This document shows positions 24,225 through 32,089 of a stretch of DNA of 32,089 nucleotides, piece by piece; the stretch's first letter is position 1; every line of letters begins with the position of its first letter. Position numbers and translations under genes: made by a program. The notes under the pieces are model-generated. The model worked only from the letters and a program-made list of their open reading frames with translations, was not told the origin of the DNA and did not search any database. Location of the stretch: contig CALYPJ010000015.1 in NCBI GenBank assembly GCA_945273735.1, positions 1-32,089 on the forward strand, in the 5' to 3' direction. This DNA comes from an uncultured Lactobacillaceae bacterium (GTDB lineage Bacteria > Bacillota > Bacilli > Lactobacillales > Lactobacillaceae).

Positions 24225-24653
24225 TTAGATCATTTTTTCTAACATATCAAGGCGAATTTGATGGCGACCATCAGCATACTCGGTGTCTAAATAACGTTGC
24301 ACAATAGTTAAAATTTTATCTAAACCTAAAACGCCAGTACCAATAGCAATGGCTTTAGCACCATTATGTTCTGCAGTCATATGAGCGGTATTTTCTTCGC
24401 CAACATTGGCGGTAACCATCCCTTTAACTTTATTGGAAGCCATTGCAGATCCAACACCATAACGGTCAAACATCACCGCTTTATGGGCTTTGCCATTAAG
24501 AATTTCTTTAGTTACGGCTAGAGAAGAGTCGACAAAATCTTTAGCCGGTTCGGGAGATACATCAATTATCCGATATTGATGATCTTGAAGATATTTTTTA
24601 ACTGCTTCTTTGGTTTCGAAACCATCTTGATCAGAACCTAAAACAACATCCAT
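24225..24653 (-). CDS. lacA: Galactose-6-phosphate isomerase subunit LacA
   Basis: LacA is the partner of LacB in galactose-6-phosphate isomerase. The 142-residue protein has the start [19 protein letters not shown], the segment [19 protein letters not shown] where LacB carries CGTGIG, and [20 protein letters not shown]. The catalytic cysteine position is occupied by aspartate/arginine, as expected for LacA, which lacks the full active site. GGAG lies just upstream of the minus-strand ATG. The gene begins 14 bases after lacR on the same transcript. Confidence 0.94.
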   Translation of the reverse strand: MDVVLGSDQDGFETKEAVKKYLQDHQYRIIDVSPEPAKDFVDSSLAVTKEILNGKAHKAVMFDRYGVGSAMASNKVKGMVTANVGEENTAHMTAEHNGAKAIAIGTGVLGLDKILTIVQRYLDTEYADGRHQIRLDMLEKMI

Positions 24654-24667
24654 TTTTAAACTCCTTT

Positions 24668-25438
24668 TTATTTCTTTTTAATTTTAGTAATTACTTTAGT
24701 AAACTTTTCATAATTCTTAAGATCATCGCCACTGATTGAGGAATCGGTGATTAAACCATTAGTTACATTAAGACGATAGAAGGGGTAAAGGTCTTGATGG
24801 TTTAATTTGGAATGGTCACCAACGACATAGCGAAATTGGGCATTATTCATTGCAATTTGTTGGGTTTGTCCTTCTTCCGGATTAGCATTACTTACGTCAT
24901 TTTGTTGAATTCCATTGACACTAATAAAAGCTTTATTGGTTTTTAGCCGTTCTAGAACTTCATTAGCTAAGTTTCCAATAAAGGCTCCTGAACGAGCTCG
25001 ATAGCTGCCACCAACTAAATTTAAAGAATAACGATCGGCTTTATCTTGAAAGCTTAAAAAAACCGGTAAGCTGTTAGTAATGATTCGAACATTGTCAACT
25101 TTTAAATAATTGGCAACGAGTTCAATTGTCGTTCCAGGACCTAAATAAACGGCGTCACCAGGTTCAATTAAGCCAGCAATGATTTGGGCAATTTCTTGTT
25201 TTGCTTTAACGTTTATTTTACGTTTTTCCATGCGGGATAATTCGGCATTCGCTTTTAAGTTGATGCTTTGGGCACCACCATGAATACGGACGATTTCTTG
25301 ACGATTACTAAGTTCATCTAAATCGCGGCGGACAGTCATTGTTGATACGTTTAATTCTTTACTTATTTCACTAACAGTAACAATCCCTTTGTGCTTAATC
25401 CAATTGCGAATTTTTAATAAGCGCTCATTTTTTAACAC
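24668..25438 (-). CDS. lacR: DeoR-family lactose/galactose phosphotransferase repressor
   Basis: LacR represses tagatose-pathway genes and is released by tagatose 6-phosphate in characterised systems. The 256-residue protein has an N-terminal DeoR helix-turn-helix ([20 protein letters not shown], then [10 protein letters not shown]). Its sugar-phosphate-binding domain has [47 protein letters not shown] and the terminal YVVGDHSKL. The start is GTG 25438, five bases after GAGGTGA. It heads the lacABD operon and diverges from the galactose PTS operon. TGTTW repeats downstream of both promoters are probable binding sites, implying autoregulation and control of the PTS. Confidence 0.9.
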   Translation of the reverse strand: MLKNERLLKIRNWIKHKGIVTVSEISKELNVSTMTVRRDLDELSNRQEIVRIHGGAQSINLKANAELSRMEKRKINVKAKQEIAQIIAGLIEPGDAVYLGPGTTIELVANYLKVDNVRIITNSLPVFLSFQDKADRYSLNLVGGSYRARSGAFIGNLANEVLERLKTNKAFISVNGIQQNDVSNANPEEGQTQQIAMNNAQFRYVVGDHSKLNHQDLYPFYRLNVTNGLITDSSISGDDLKNYEKFTKVITKIKKK

Positions 25439-25455
25439 CCAGTCACCTCACTTAA

Positions 25456-25480
25456 TGTTAATAAATGTTATTTTTTGTTT
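25456..25480. promoter_or_regulatory. Probable LacR operator at the lacR promoter
   Basis: TGTTA (25456), TGTTA (25466) and TGTTT (25476) recur with exactly 10-bp periodicity between the lacR -10 box and its start codon. TGTTT-type repeats are typical of DeoR-family operators. Confidence 0.6.
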
Positions 25481-25497
25481 GTTTTGAATCATTACTA

Positions 25498-25526
25498 AAT
25501 TTATCACGCTTATTTTTAGGCGTCAA
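25498..25526 (-). promoter_or_regulatory. Promoter of lacR-lacABD
   Basis: On the minus strand, TTGACG (25526-25521) and TAAATT (25503-25498) are separated by 17 bp. The start site would lie just upstream of the phased TGTTW repeats. The central 25527-25697 holds no gene. Confidence 0.7.
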
Positions 25527-25697
25527 GAACAATTATTAGAAGTTTCGCTTTTGGGTCAATTATCAAATTTTCCCTAAAAATAATGCCAATTAACGGATCA
25601 AAAATGGGATCTTTGTCTTTATAAGTGCTAAATTATTTTAATTTAAAAGAGAATAATTAATTACTTAAATCAATTCACAAAACAGCATATTTTAGTA

Positions 25698-25725
25698 TTG
25701 ACAAAACGGTTTCATGATTTAGAAT
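25698..25725 (+). promoter_or_regulatory. Promoter of the galactose PTS operon
   Basis: A perfect TTGACA (25698-25703), a 16-bp spacer and TAGAAT (25720-25725). The spacer contains CGGTTTCA, which matches one half of a catabolite-responsive element; the other half is poor. No sigma-54 motif is present, unlike the other mannose-type PTS here. Confidence 0.75.
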
Positions 25726-25732
25726 AATAAGT

Positions 25733-25757
25733 GAACAAAATCAAACATAAAGAAACA
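25733..25757. promoter_or_regulatory. Probable LacR operator at the galactose PTS promoter
   Basis: GAACA (25733), AAACA (25743) and AAACA (25753) are the reverse complements of TGTTC/TGTTT, spaced exactly 10 bp. They lie between the -10 box and the EIIB start. This is the mirror image of the array at the lacR promoter. Confidence 0.6.
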
Positions 25758-25779
25758 ATAAAGAAAAGAGGAAACAATT

Positions 25780-26268
25780 TTGGCAGCAAATATTGTGTTT
25801 ACCCGAATTGATAATCGCTTGGTTCATGGACAAGTGGGAGTCAGTTGGACTAAGGCTTGTAATGCTAATTTAATTTTAGTAGCCAATGACCAGGCAGCAA
25901 ATGATTCTTTACAGCAAAAATTAATGGCTACTACTGCGGAATCTTCAGGGGCCGGAATTCGGTTTTTTACGTTACAACATACGATTGAAATAATTGATAA
26001 AGCCGCCGATCGCCAACATATTTTTATCGTAGTTAAAACTCCTAGTGATTGCCGAAAATTGGTTGATGGCGGGGTTCCGATAAAAGAGATTAATGTTGGT
26101 AATATGCATTTTGCTAAGGGAAAAATTGAAATTACTAAAAAAGTATATGTGGATGAACAAGATAAAGCTGATTTACTTTATCTAAAACAAAAAGGAATTA
26201 ATATTTATATTCAAGATTATCCCGGAGATAAGAAATATCCGATTACTGAAGAATTATTTAATAAATAA
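25780..26268 (+). CDS. PTS mannose-family EIIB, probable galactose system
   Basis: This 162-residue cytoplasmic EIIB has the signature RIDNRLVHGQVGVSW, with phosphohistidine H16, and the usual EIINVGN-type segment (KEINVGNMHF). It starts with TTG at 25780, eight bases after GAGG; no better ATG is in frame. It is the first gene of EIIB-EIIC-EIID-EIIA, divergent from lacR-lacABD. That neighbourhood points to galactose as substrate, as shown for similar mannose-type EII-Gal operons beside lac genes in oral streptococci. Galactosamine or tagatose remain possible. Confidence 0.92.
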   Translation: MAANIVFTRIDNRLVHGQVGVSWTKACNANLILVANDQAANDSLQQKLMATTAESSGAGIRFFTLQHTIEIIDKAADRQHIFIVVKTPSDCRKLVDGGVPIKEINVGNMHFAKGKIEITKKVYVDEQDKADLLYLKQKGINIYIQDYPGDKKYPITEELFNK

Positions 26269-26296
26269 TTTAGTTAAACAAAGGAGATAAATAAGA

Positions 26297-27103
26297 ATGG
26301 AAATAACCTTTATTCAAGGCCTTTTGATTGCTATTTGGGCTATGATTGCGGGTTTAGACTGTTGGCTTCAGGCATTTTTTATTTTTCGCCCCATTATTGT
26401 TTGTACAATCACTGGCTTGATTTTAGGTGATTTAAAGATGGGAGTAATTGCCGGTGGCTTAACTGAACTTGCTTTTGCCGGATTGACTCCGGCAGGAGGA
26501 ACTCAGCCGCCGAATACTGTATTATGTGGCATCATGACGGTAGTTGTTGCTTATACTAATAACATTGCACCTCAAACTGCAATTGGTTTATCCCTACCTT
26601 TTGCAATGTTAATGCAGTACATTTTGTTAATTTACTATTCATCATTTTCCCTTTTTTTGCCGAGTTTTGATCGATATGCGGAAGAGGGAAATGCTAAAGC
26701 TTTTAAGCGCTTGAATTTGGTACCAATGGTGATTGTTACCTTAAGCTTTGGAATTGTGGCATTCTTAAGCGCTTATGCGGCTCAGGGTCCAATGAGGACT
26801 TTAGTTAATTCAATGCCTCATTGGTTAACCCATGGTTTTGAATTAGCTGGTGGAATTTTACCTGCAGTTGGTTTTGCAATGTTGCTAAAAGTTATGTTAA
26901 AAGCCCGTTACTTACCATATTTGCTTTTGGGGTTTGTTGTTGCAAGTATGATTCCTTTCTCTAATGTTTTACCAGTAGCATTAGTTGGGGCTGTATTTGC
27001 TATGATTGAGTTTTATCACAGTAAGGATGAAGAAAAGACGATGGCCAAAATTAAAGAGCTTGAAGTTAATAATCAAGGGGGAGGAATGAATGATGGAATC
27101 TAA
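26297..27103 (+). CDS. PTS mannose-family EIIC, probable galactose system
   Basis: This 268-residue membrane channel subunit has ITGLILGDLKMGVIAGG, then ELAFAGLTPAGGTQPPNTV, the conserved EIIC pattern seen also in the gene at 6824 (ELIFLGVVNIGAAAPPD). Hydrophobic helices continue to a polar tail with MAKIKELEV. AAAGGAGA precedes ATG 26297. Its last 14 bases overlap the EIID start, and its final codons supply the EIID ribosome binding site GGGGGAGG, so the two are translationally coupled. Confidence 0.92.
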   Translation: MEITFIQGLLIAIWAMIAGLDCWLQAFFIFRPIIVCTITGLILGDLKMGVIAGGLTELAFAGLTPAGGTQPPNTVLCGIMTVVVAYTNNIAPQTAIGLSLPFAMLMQYILLIYYSSFSLFLPSFDRYAEEGNAKAFKRLNLVPMVIVTLSFGIVAFLSAYAAQGPMRTLVNSMPHWLTHGFELAGGILPAVGFAMLLKVMLKARYLPYLLLGFVVASMIPFSNVLPVALVGAVFAMIEFYHSKDEEKTMAKIKELEVNNQGGGMNDGI

Positions 27104-27914
27104 AACTAATTCGGAAACTAAAAGCCAACGCCATAGCATTTTTTCAAAACATGAAATTTCGATGTTGGGAATTCGTTCTAACTTAGTTCAATCTAGTTTT
27201 TCTTATGAAAGGATGCATGCTCCTGGTTTTACTTGGGCGCAATTACCATACTGGGAAAAGATTTATCGTGATGATCCGAAGGGTTTATCGCGCGTTATGA
27301 CTGATAATATGGAATTTATTAACAGTTCACCGCCATTATATCCGATCTTAATGGGATTACTTCTTAGTATGGAAGAAGACCATGTTGATTCCCAAACGAT
27401 TAAGGGACTAAAAAATGCCTTATTTGGTCCAATGGCCGGGATTGGTGACGCAATTTTTTGGTTTACAATTATGCCTATTGTTGGTGGAATTTCAGCTTCA
27501 ATTGCTAAGAGCGGTAATGTTTTAGGACCAATTCTCTTCTTTTTAGTTTATTTGTTTCTTTTTTGGACGCGAATTCCTTTAGCCCATTTAGGATATAATC
27601 TCGGAGCTAAAGCAATTGATATTATTGAGGATAATTCGAAAATTATTTCTCATGTTGCTTCGATTTTGGGATTAACTGTTATTGGGGCATTGATTGCTTC
27701 ATACGTTAAGATGAAGTTAACAATTAAAGTTGGTGCTGGTGGAGCAGTGATTGATCTTCAGCGCCAATTATTAGATAAAATTTTTCCTAATCTTTTACCA
27801 TTTGCATTTGTCTTCCTATTGTATTGGTTATTAAAGAAAAACATTAATCCAATTTGGTTAATTATTGTAACTTTTGCTTTAGCAATTGTGATGTCTTTGT
27901 TAGGTTGGATGTAA
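27090..27914 (+). CDS. PTS mannose-family EIID, probable galactose system
   Basis: This 274-residue second membrane subunit of the permease has a polar start, SSFSYERMHAPGF, the segment LLSMEEDHVDSQTIKG, and GPMAGIGDAIFWFT, which equals GPLSGVGDSFFQGT in the other system's EIID. C-terminal helices end in SLLGWM. Two adjacent ATG codons (27090 and 27093) are equally possible. The gene overlaps the end of EIIC by 14 bases and is followed 25 bases later by EIIA. Confidence 0.92.
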   Translation: MMESKTNSETKSQRHSIFSKHEISMLGIRSNLVQSSFSYERMHAPGFTWAQLPYWEKIYRDDPKGLSRVMTDNMEFINSSPPLYPILMGLLLSMEEDHVDSQTIKGLKNALFGPMAGIGDAIFWFTIMPIVGGISASIAKSGNVLGPILFFLVYLFLFWTRIPLAHLGYNLGAKAIDIIEDNSKIISHVASILGLTVIGALIASYVKMKLTIKVGAGGAVIDLQRQLLDKIFPNLLPFAFVFLLYWLLKKNINPIWLIIVTFALAIVMSLLGWM

Positions 27915-27939
27915 AGAAATCTCAGGAAGGATAAAATTA

Positions 27940-28377
27940 ATGAACCCAATTAAAATTGTTGTTACCGGTCATGGAACCTTTGCTAGTGGTATTAAAGGGG
28001 CTTTACAATTATTAGCTAAAATTCCCGATAGTTGGGGGTTTGTAAATTTTACCGAAGGAATGAGTGAAGGTGATTTAAAAATAAAATTTCAAGAATTACT
28101 GGCAAAGAATGCTAAAGAACCGTTAGTTTTTTTTACAGATTTAGCAGGAGGAACCCCTTTTAAAACTGCAGTTACTTGTGCGGATGGTCATGATAATATA
28201 AAGGTAGTTGCCGGTTGTAATTTAGGTTCGCTTTTAGAAATTATATTTTCTGACTTTACTTCAGCGCAAGAGTGTGCGAATAAAATTGTAGCAACTTCTC
28301 TTGCTGGAACTCAGTGTTTCGATGCACAGACCCCATTGCAAGATCAATCACCACAAGATGGTGAAGCTGGAATTTAA
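27940..28377 (+). CDS. PTS mannose-family EIIA, probable galactose system
   Basis: This 145-residue cytoplasmic phosphocarrier accepts phosphate from HPr on H11 in VVTGHGTFASG. FFTDLAGGTPF is the second family mark, and KVVAGCNLGSLLEI follows. The family core is about 130 residues; the last 20 (TPLQDQSPQDGEAGI and neighbours) form a polar extension. CAGGAAGG precedes ATG 27940. It is the only free-standing mannose-type EIIA in the window and could also serve the EIIA-less operon at 6340. Confidence 0.92.
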   Translation: MNPIKIVVTGHGTFASGIKGALQLLAKIPDSWGFVNFTEGMSEGDLKIKFQELLAKNAKEPLVFFTDLAGGTPFKTAVTCADGHDNIKVVAGCNLGSLLEIIFSDFTSAQECANKIVATSLAGTQCFDAQTPLQDQSPQDGEAGI

Positions 28378-28410
28378 AGGTTGCGACTTTTAAGAAGTTA
28401 GAGGATGATT

Positions 28411-28872
28411 ATGGCAATTTTAGTTATTGGGGCAATTGGGTTAACTTTGTTAATCTATTTGTTGCAAAAACAAAAATATTTTTATCTCCGTTCTTATTTT
28501 TTGAAACGGAAAAATGATAGTTTGATTCTAAGGTTAAAGGCAAATGGTAATTATGTGATTAATCAAACTTTTGTTCCGCTAAATCCTAATGATTCTTTTC
28601 AATTTGAGATCATAGAAGGGCAATACCAAAATCAGCATTCTCAGATAACTTTAAAGCCAATTAAGAAATTAGAGGTTACCTTTCCTAATTTAAATGCTTT
28701 TATGCATAATCAAGTTGATAAAGTTACTCCAAATTCAAATATAAATAATAAAAAAATAGTTTTACAATTATATCAAAGTAATCTATTCTGGCATAAATTA
28801 AAATTAATTCCAATTCAAAAAAGTAAAATTATACGTATCAAGCAGTATCAAAAGCAACTTGAATCTTCCTAA
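28411..28872 (+). CDS. Small membrane-anchored hypothetical protein in the galactose PTS operon (153 aa)
   Basis: I do not recognise this family. One N-terminal membrane helix (AILVIGAIGLTLLIYLL, residues 2-18) is followed by a basic juxtamembrane segment (QKQKYFYLRSYFLKRKN) and a hydrophilic domain of about 115 residues rich in Asn, Gln and Lys. That domain ends in a basic helix (KIIRIKQYQKQLESS). The domain is predicted to be cytoplasmic by the positive-inside rule. Of two nearby ATG codons I chose 28411, because GAGG at 28401-28404 is well spaced from it and too close to 28405. It is the last gene before the operon terminator. Co-transcription with EIIBCDA suggests a role tied to the permease, but none is known. 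Confidence 0.7.
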   Translation: MAILVIGAIGLTLLIYLLQKQKYFYLRSYFLKRKNDSLILRLKANGNYVINQTFVPLNPNDSFQFEIIEGQYQNQHSQITLKPIKKLEVTFPNLNAFMHNQVDKVTPNSNINNKKIVLQLYQSNLFWHKLKLIPIQKSKIIRIKQYQKQLESS

Positions 28873-28874
28873 AT

Positions 28875-28915
28875 AAAAAAAGTTGGTTTTCAAAATAGAA
28901 AACCAACTTTTTTTT
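28875..28915 (+). terminator. Rho-independent terminator of the galactose PTS operon
   Basis: The perfect stem AAAAAAAGTTGGTTTTC / GAAAACCAACTTTTTTT with loop AAAATA ends in a T run. Confidence 0.9.
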
Positions 28916-29056
28916 ATTTTTCGATTTTAAAGATAAAGGGCATAGATATAAAATTAAAAATTATATATTTTTTTTTAAAAAATGAATTAAAATTATAAAA
29001 TAAACATGATAGTTTTAATAGTCAAAAATAAATTATAGTAATTAGGTTATAAATAA

Positions 29057-31738
29057 ATGAAAATTTTAAAAAAAGTAAGTTATATTATTGCGGGTCTAAT
29101 TACGCTACTGGTTAGTTTATTTGTGATCTATTATACTAATACTACAAGTCAGGCCCATAATTTGGGAGAACAGGAGCCACAAAAGCAGGTAAATTCTGAT
29201 ATTCCCACTCCTAATTTCTTAACTAAAAAAGATGAACGAATTGCGACAAGAGTTGAACCAATCCCTCATAATTTACCAGAGGTAGTCAAAGTCAATGATT
29301 TTCGATTTACGAAAGCTGAAGCAAATAATTCAGGAGAATTTAGTTCAGTTTCTTTAGCATGGGAAACGGTTCCAGGAGTTAGTGATGGGTATTTAGTTCA
29401 GCGAACTAACGATGCTAATTTACCTAACAATGAAACATTATGGAATAATCCCCCAACTAACTACGGTAAGAAAGTTAAGATTTTAAACGTTTATCCCGAT
29501 AACTGTGCGTATTTAAAAATTTGGATGAATCAAAGTGATCCGGATACGGGACAACCAATTTCAATGAATTTAATTTCAATTGATGAAGTTTCATTAATTA
29601 ATTTTAATCAGAATCCTAATGGTTACTTGAAAGATAGTCAAGGAAATTATAAATATGATGGAATTTATTTCGGTTCTGAAGATGTTAATGGGGGATATAC
29701 ACCAGGAGTGAATGATTTAACCGATGATTCACAAACTGCAGTAGCTAAATTTGCGGACACGGGACGTTCTTTAATTTTAGGTCATGATACAATTCTTTCC
29801 CCAGGTCATCCATTTTTTGGTCGTTTTGCATCGAAGCTAGGTTTAGTTTTATTAGATAATTTACCTGCAGGATATTATTCCGATGATCGGCACGATATTG
29901 GGGCACCTAGTGTACAATTTGTAACCGATGGATTTTTAAATCAGTATCCTTATGATTTGAAACCTAACTTTGCTTATACGATTAAACCGGCTCATACTGT
30001 TGGTCAGATGTTTATTTATAATGGGGGAGCCACTCGATGGATGGAATTTTGTCCGCCATTAACGGCTTTAGGTGGTGGTGGTACTGTATACAATAAGACA
30101 ACCATCTATGATTCTAGTGGCAGAGCCGTTGGGGATAATAATTGGTATTTGGTTACTAAGAATAATTATGCCCAGATTCAAACGGGGCATTCGATATCTA
30201 ATGGGGTTGGAGCTTGTACGCCCGATGAAGCTAAGATTATTGCTAATATGATTTATTTTACTAGTACTTTGAATACTCTGCCTTATGGTGAAGATCATAC
30301 AGTAAAAGATGTTACGGCTCCTAATCAACCAAAGGTAAATTCAGCACTGCCTACACTGAACCAAGTTAATTTAGTAATTAGTGCTACAGATTTGCCAACA
30401 AATTATTTTTATCGGGTTAAAGCTAAAACCAATGCGGATGTTAAATATTCTGATGTGGTAAAGGTACCTGTTTTGAGTGGCTTAAAAGGCTATATTTATA
30501 AAATTGATGATAGTCCATCCGGATCGCCTGCGGTTGTTCGTGATCCGGCAACGGGAGAAGTGACCAATCTTAACTTATACCCTAATTCAGCTATTGATCC
30601 TCAGGCTCAATTAAGTTTAAATCGTTCAACTTTGGCAGATAAATATTTGCATGTAGTAGCCGTAGATCAAGCTAATAATGTTTCTTTAACCCAAACGGTT
30701 AATTTAAGTCAATATATTTGGTGGAAATATCAAGATAAAGTATTAACGATTTATCCTCACGAATTAAATGGGGCATTGGATAAAATAACTAGTGATGATG
30801 GTAATCGGTATTGGCCTTGGATCCAATTTTTAGATCAAATTGAGCAAGTAGTTATCAATCCGGGAGTCACGGCAAAAGGAGATATTGGTGGTTTATTCAT
30901 GGGAATGACTAAGCTTCAGTTGATTAATGGGTTAACCAACTTAAATACAAGTCAAGCTACCATAATGAATTCTTTATTTAAAAATTGTAAATCACTAACT
31001 TCACTTGATTTAAGTAATTTTGATACGCGTAATGTTGTAAATATGGGTCAATTCTTTACTAATACGCCTAACCTTTGGTGGTTAAAATTGGGTCAGTATT
31101 CTCGTTTAGCAAATAATGTAGGATTGAGTAATCCGGTTCCTGAAACTAAAATTATTGATTTAGCTTTGCCAAGCGAGAACTATTATTGTACTGAACCCCA
31201 GTGGCGAGAAGTAGGTATAGGAAGCAATCATGATCCTAAAGGTGCTGTTAGTTCTGTGGCCAAAATTGTTGCTGATTCTGTTTCTAGGAGTGATCTAAGA
31301 ATTTATGTATGGGATCAGGTTGGTAAAGTATTATTAAGTGTAGCTAATGTTATTAATTTTGGCCAAGTACGAGTGCCTTTCAATCAAAAAACTTTTACTA
31401 GTCCCTTACAAAATTTACAAGTATTTGATAATCGAAATTTGCGTAAAAATCGAAAATGGCAATTAAATTTAGCTACCACAAAATTTGTTAATGTGCTTGA
31501 TAATTCTAAGGTAATAAGAGGTGAACCTTTATACTATCAAGATTCACTAGGGATCCATCATTTAAATTCAACCGCAATTACCGTTAGAGAGCAAAATATA
31601 TTAGGAAATGATTATCAGGATACTTGGAATGTCCCTTATAACCTTTTATTTAAAGCTACAGCTTATGATATTCCAACTACTAGTGGCAGCTTTCAAGCGA
31701 CAGTTACTTATACAATTACTGATACTTCAGGTATTTAA
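29057..31738 (+). CDS. Large secreted surface protein with BspA/DUF285-type repeats and a WxL-like C-terminus
   Basis: This 893-residue exported protein has an N-terminal basic tip and hydrophobic segment at residues 7-27 (VSYIIAGLITLLVSLFVIYY), a signal peptide or anchor. A Pro/Gln-rich linker leads to a domain with SVSLAWETVPGVSDGYLVQR (fibronectin-like) and a block including AKFADTGRSLILGHDTI (about 230-265). Residues of about 603-681 carry DUF285/BspA leucine-rich-like repeats (SLFKNCKSLTSLDLSNFDT, NMGQFFTNTPNL). The last 110 residues resemble a WxL wall-binding domain, with KWQL at 800-803 and the final ATVTYTITDT in place of the usual second tryptophan motif. No LPxTG sorting signal is present. 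The ribosome binding site is weak. Adhesion or carbohydrate/host binding is plausible; the WxL assignment is moderate. Confidence 0.75.
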   Translation: MKILKKVSYIIAGLITLLVSLFVIYYTNTTSQAHNLGEQEPQKQVNSDIPTPNFLTKKDERIATRVEPIPHNLPEVVKVNDFRFTKAEANNSGEFSSVSLAWETVPGVSDGYLVQRTNDANLPNNETLWNNPPTNYGKKVKILNVYPDNCAYLKIWMNQSDPDTGQPISMNLISIDEVSLINFNQNPNGYLKDSQGNYKYDGIYFGSEDVNGGYTPGVNDLTDDSQTAVAKFADTGRSLILGHDTILSPGHPFFGRFASKLGLVLLDNLPAGYYSDDRHDIGAPSVQFVTDGFLNQYPYDLKPNFAYTIKPAHTVGQMFIYNGGATRWMEFCPPLTALGGGGTVYNKTTIYDSSGRAVGDNNWYLVTKNNYAQIQTGHSISNGVGACTPDEAKIIANMIYFTSTLNTLPYGEDHTVKDVTAPNQPKVNSALPTLNQVNLVISATDLPTNYFYRVKAKTNADVKYSDVVKVPVLSGLKGYIYKIDDSPSGSPAVVRDPATGEVTNLNLYPNSAIDPQAQLSLNRSTLADKYLHVVAVDQANNVSLTQTVNLSQYIWWKYQDKVLTIYPHELNGALDKITSDDGNRYWPWIQFLDQIEQVVINPGVTAKGDIGGLFMGMTKLQLINGLTNLNTSQATIMNSLFKNCKSLTSLDLSNFDTRNVVNMGQFFTNTPNLWWLKLGQYSRLANNVGLSNPVPETKIIDLALPSENYYCTEPQWREVGIGSNHDPKGAVSSVAKIVADSVSRSDLRIYVWDQVGKVLLSVANVINFGQVRVPFNQKTFTSPLQNLQVFDNRNLRKNRKWQLNLATTKFVNVLDNSKVIRGEPLYYQDSLGIHHLNSTAITVREQNILGNDYQDTWNVPYNLLFKATAYDIPTTSGSFQATVTYTITDTSGI

Positions 31739-31742
31739 GCTA

Positions 31743-31786
31743 AATTTATAAGCACTGATAAATTAATTTATCAGTGCTTATAAATT
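31743..31786. repeat. Perfect 44-bp palindrome after the surface-protein gene
   Basis: Two 22-base arms (starting AATTTATAAGCACTGAT) are exactly complementary with no spacer. It begins five bases past the stop codon. It has no long T run, so it would be an imperfect terminator, but the hairpin could block or process the transcript. Confidence 0.65.
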
Positions 31787-31892
31787 ATATTAATAAAATC
31801 ATATTTAAAATAAAAAGTACATTTAATATTTTATATGAAAAAATGACAATATATGTTATGATTTTATCCATAATACAATTAGAGAGGAACTT

Positions 31893-32089
31893 ATGAAATT
31901 CAAAATATTAAATTTATTAAGCACGGTTTTACTATTAGTATCATCACTATCAGGTGGTTTAACAGTGATGGCTGAACCCAAACAAGTCAAGCCTTACTCA
32001 ACCTGGGATTATGATACGAATAATCCGAGTTTAAGCGAATATGACCAATTACTGCAAAATGCGGGGCCAAGTGATGGCATTGTCGATTG
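31893..32089 (+). CDS. Secreted protein, 5' part only (runs off the window)
   Basis: The first 65 codons are present. AGAGGAA precedes ATG 31893. The start is a classical signal peptide: basic MKFKIL, a hydrophobic core LLSTVLLLVSSLSGGL and a likely cleavage after VMA. The mature part opens with EPKQVKPYSTWDYDTNNPS and is polar. It follows the WxL-like surface protein on the same strand, so it is probably part of a surface-protein group. The family cannot be assigned from this fragment. Confidence 0.75.
   Translation, partial: MKFKILNLLSTVLLLVSSLSGGLTVMAEPKQVKPYSTWDYDTNNPSLSEYDQLLQNAGPSDGIVD

Noticed and set aside
25701-25715. Catabolite-responsive element in the galactose PTS promoter
   Set aside because: Only the right half (CGGTTTCA) fits; the left half lacks the TG and is not convincing.
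30068-30328. Minus-strand ORF inside the surface-protein gene
   Set aside because: It is a shadow frame of a clearly coding plus-strand gene.

Overview
The window is AT-rich chromosomal DNA from a low-GC Gram-positive bacterium, most likely a member of the Lactobacillaceae. The evidence is a fused CoaBC, two mannose-family PTS operons, a LacX/LacD/LacB/LacA tagatose-6-phosphate cluster, AsnA, a LevR-type regulator with a consensus sigma-54 promoter, and a cell-wall protein with a WxL-like C-terminus. The genus is inferred from gene content only. I saw no rRNA, tRNA, CRISPR array or complete insertion sequence.

Layout. (1) 1-2170: coaBC for coenzyme A synthesis, then a beta-phosphoglucomutase-like HAD phosphatase. 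(2) 2235-10253: a sugar-amine PTS locus. It has a GntR/UTRA repressor with a palindrome at its own promoter, a LevR-type sigma-54 activator, a sigma-54 promoter with upstream TAGTGTCA repeats, EIIB-EIIC-EIID, an FrlB-like SIS deglycase/isomerase, a terminator, and a second HAD about 56% identical to the first. (3) 10436-13135: a lone WsaF-like glycosyltransferase, a 57-codon ORF and asnA. (4) 13216-18026 (minus strand): a small membrane protein, a decayed copy of its 5' end, and a MerR-regulated heterodimeric ABC exporter. (5) 18313-20696: an orphan cellobiose-type EIIC and a membrane-anchored hypothetical protein. (6) 21039-28915: a galactose/tagatose locus with lacR-lacA-lacB-lacD, a wrecked DUF4867-like gene and lacX on the minus strand. 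Divergent from it is EIIB-EIIC-EIID-EIIA plus a small membrane protein. (7) 29057-end: cell-surface proteins.

How the parts work together. In region 6 the mannose-type EII probably imports galactose as galactose-6-phosphate. LacAB isomerises it to tagatose-6-phosphate and LacD cleaves tagatose-1,6-bisphosphate. The kinase LacC is absent here. LacR can control both sides through 10-bp-phased TGTTW repeats placed downstream of each divergent promoter. In region 2 the PTS, the SIS protein and the HAD phosphatases look like a pathway for uptake and deglycation of an Amadori-type or amino-sugar compound. It is induced by the LevR-type activator through sigma-54. That operon has no EIIA of its own.

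The most notable points are the sigma-54 promoter embedded in a terminator-like hairpin, the two matching LacR operator arrays, the missing lacC beside a decayed DUF4867 gene, the paralogous HADs bracketing the sugar-amine locus, and the uncharacterised ORF coupled to asnA.
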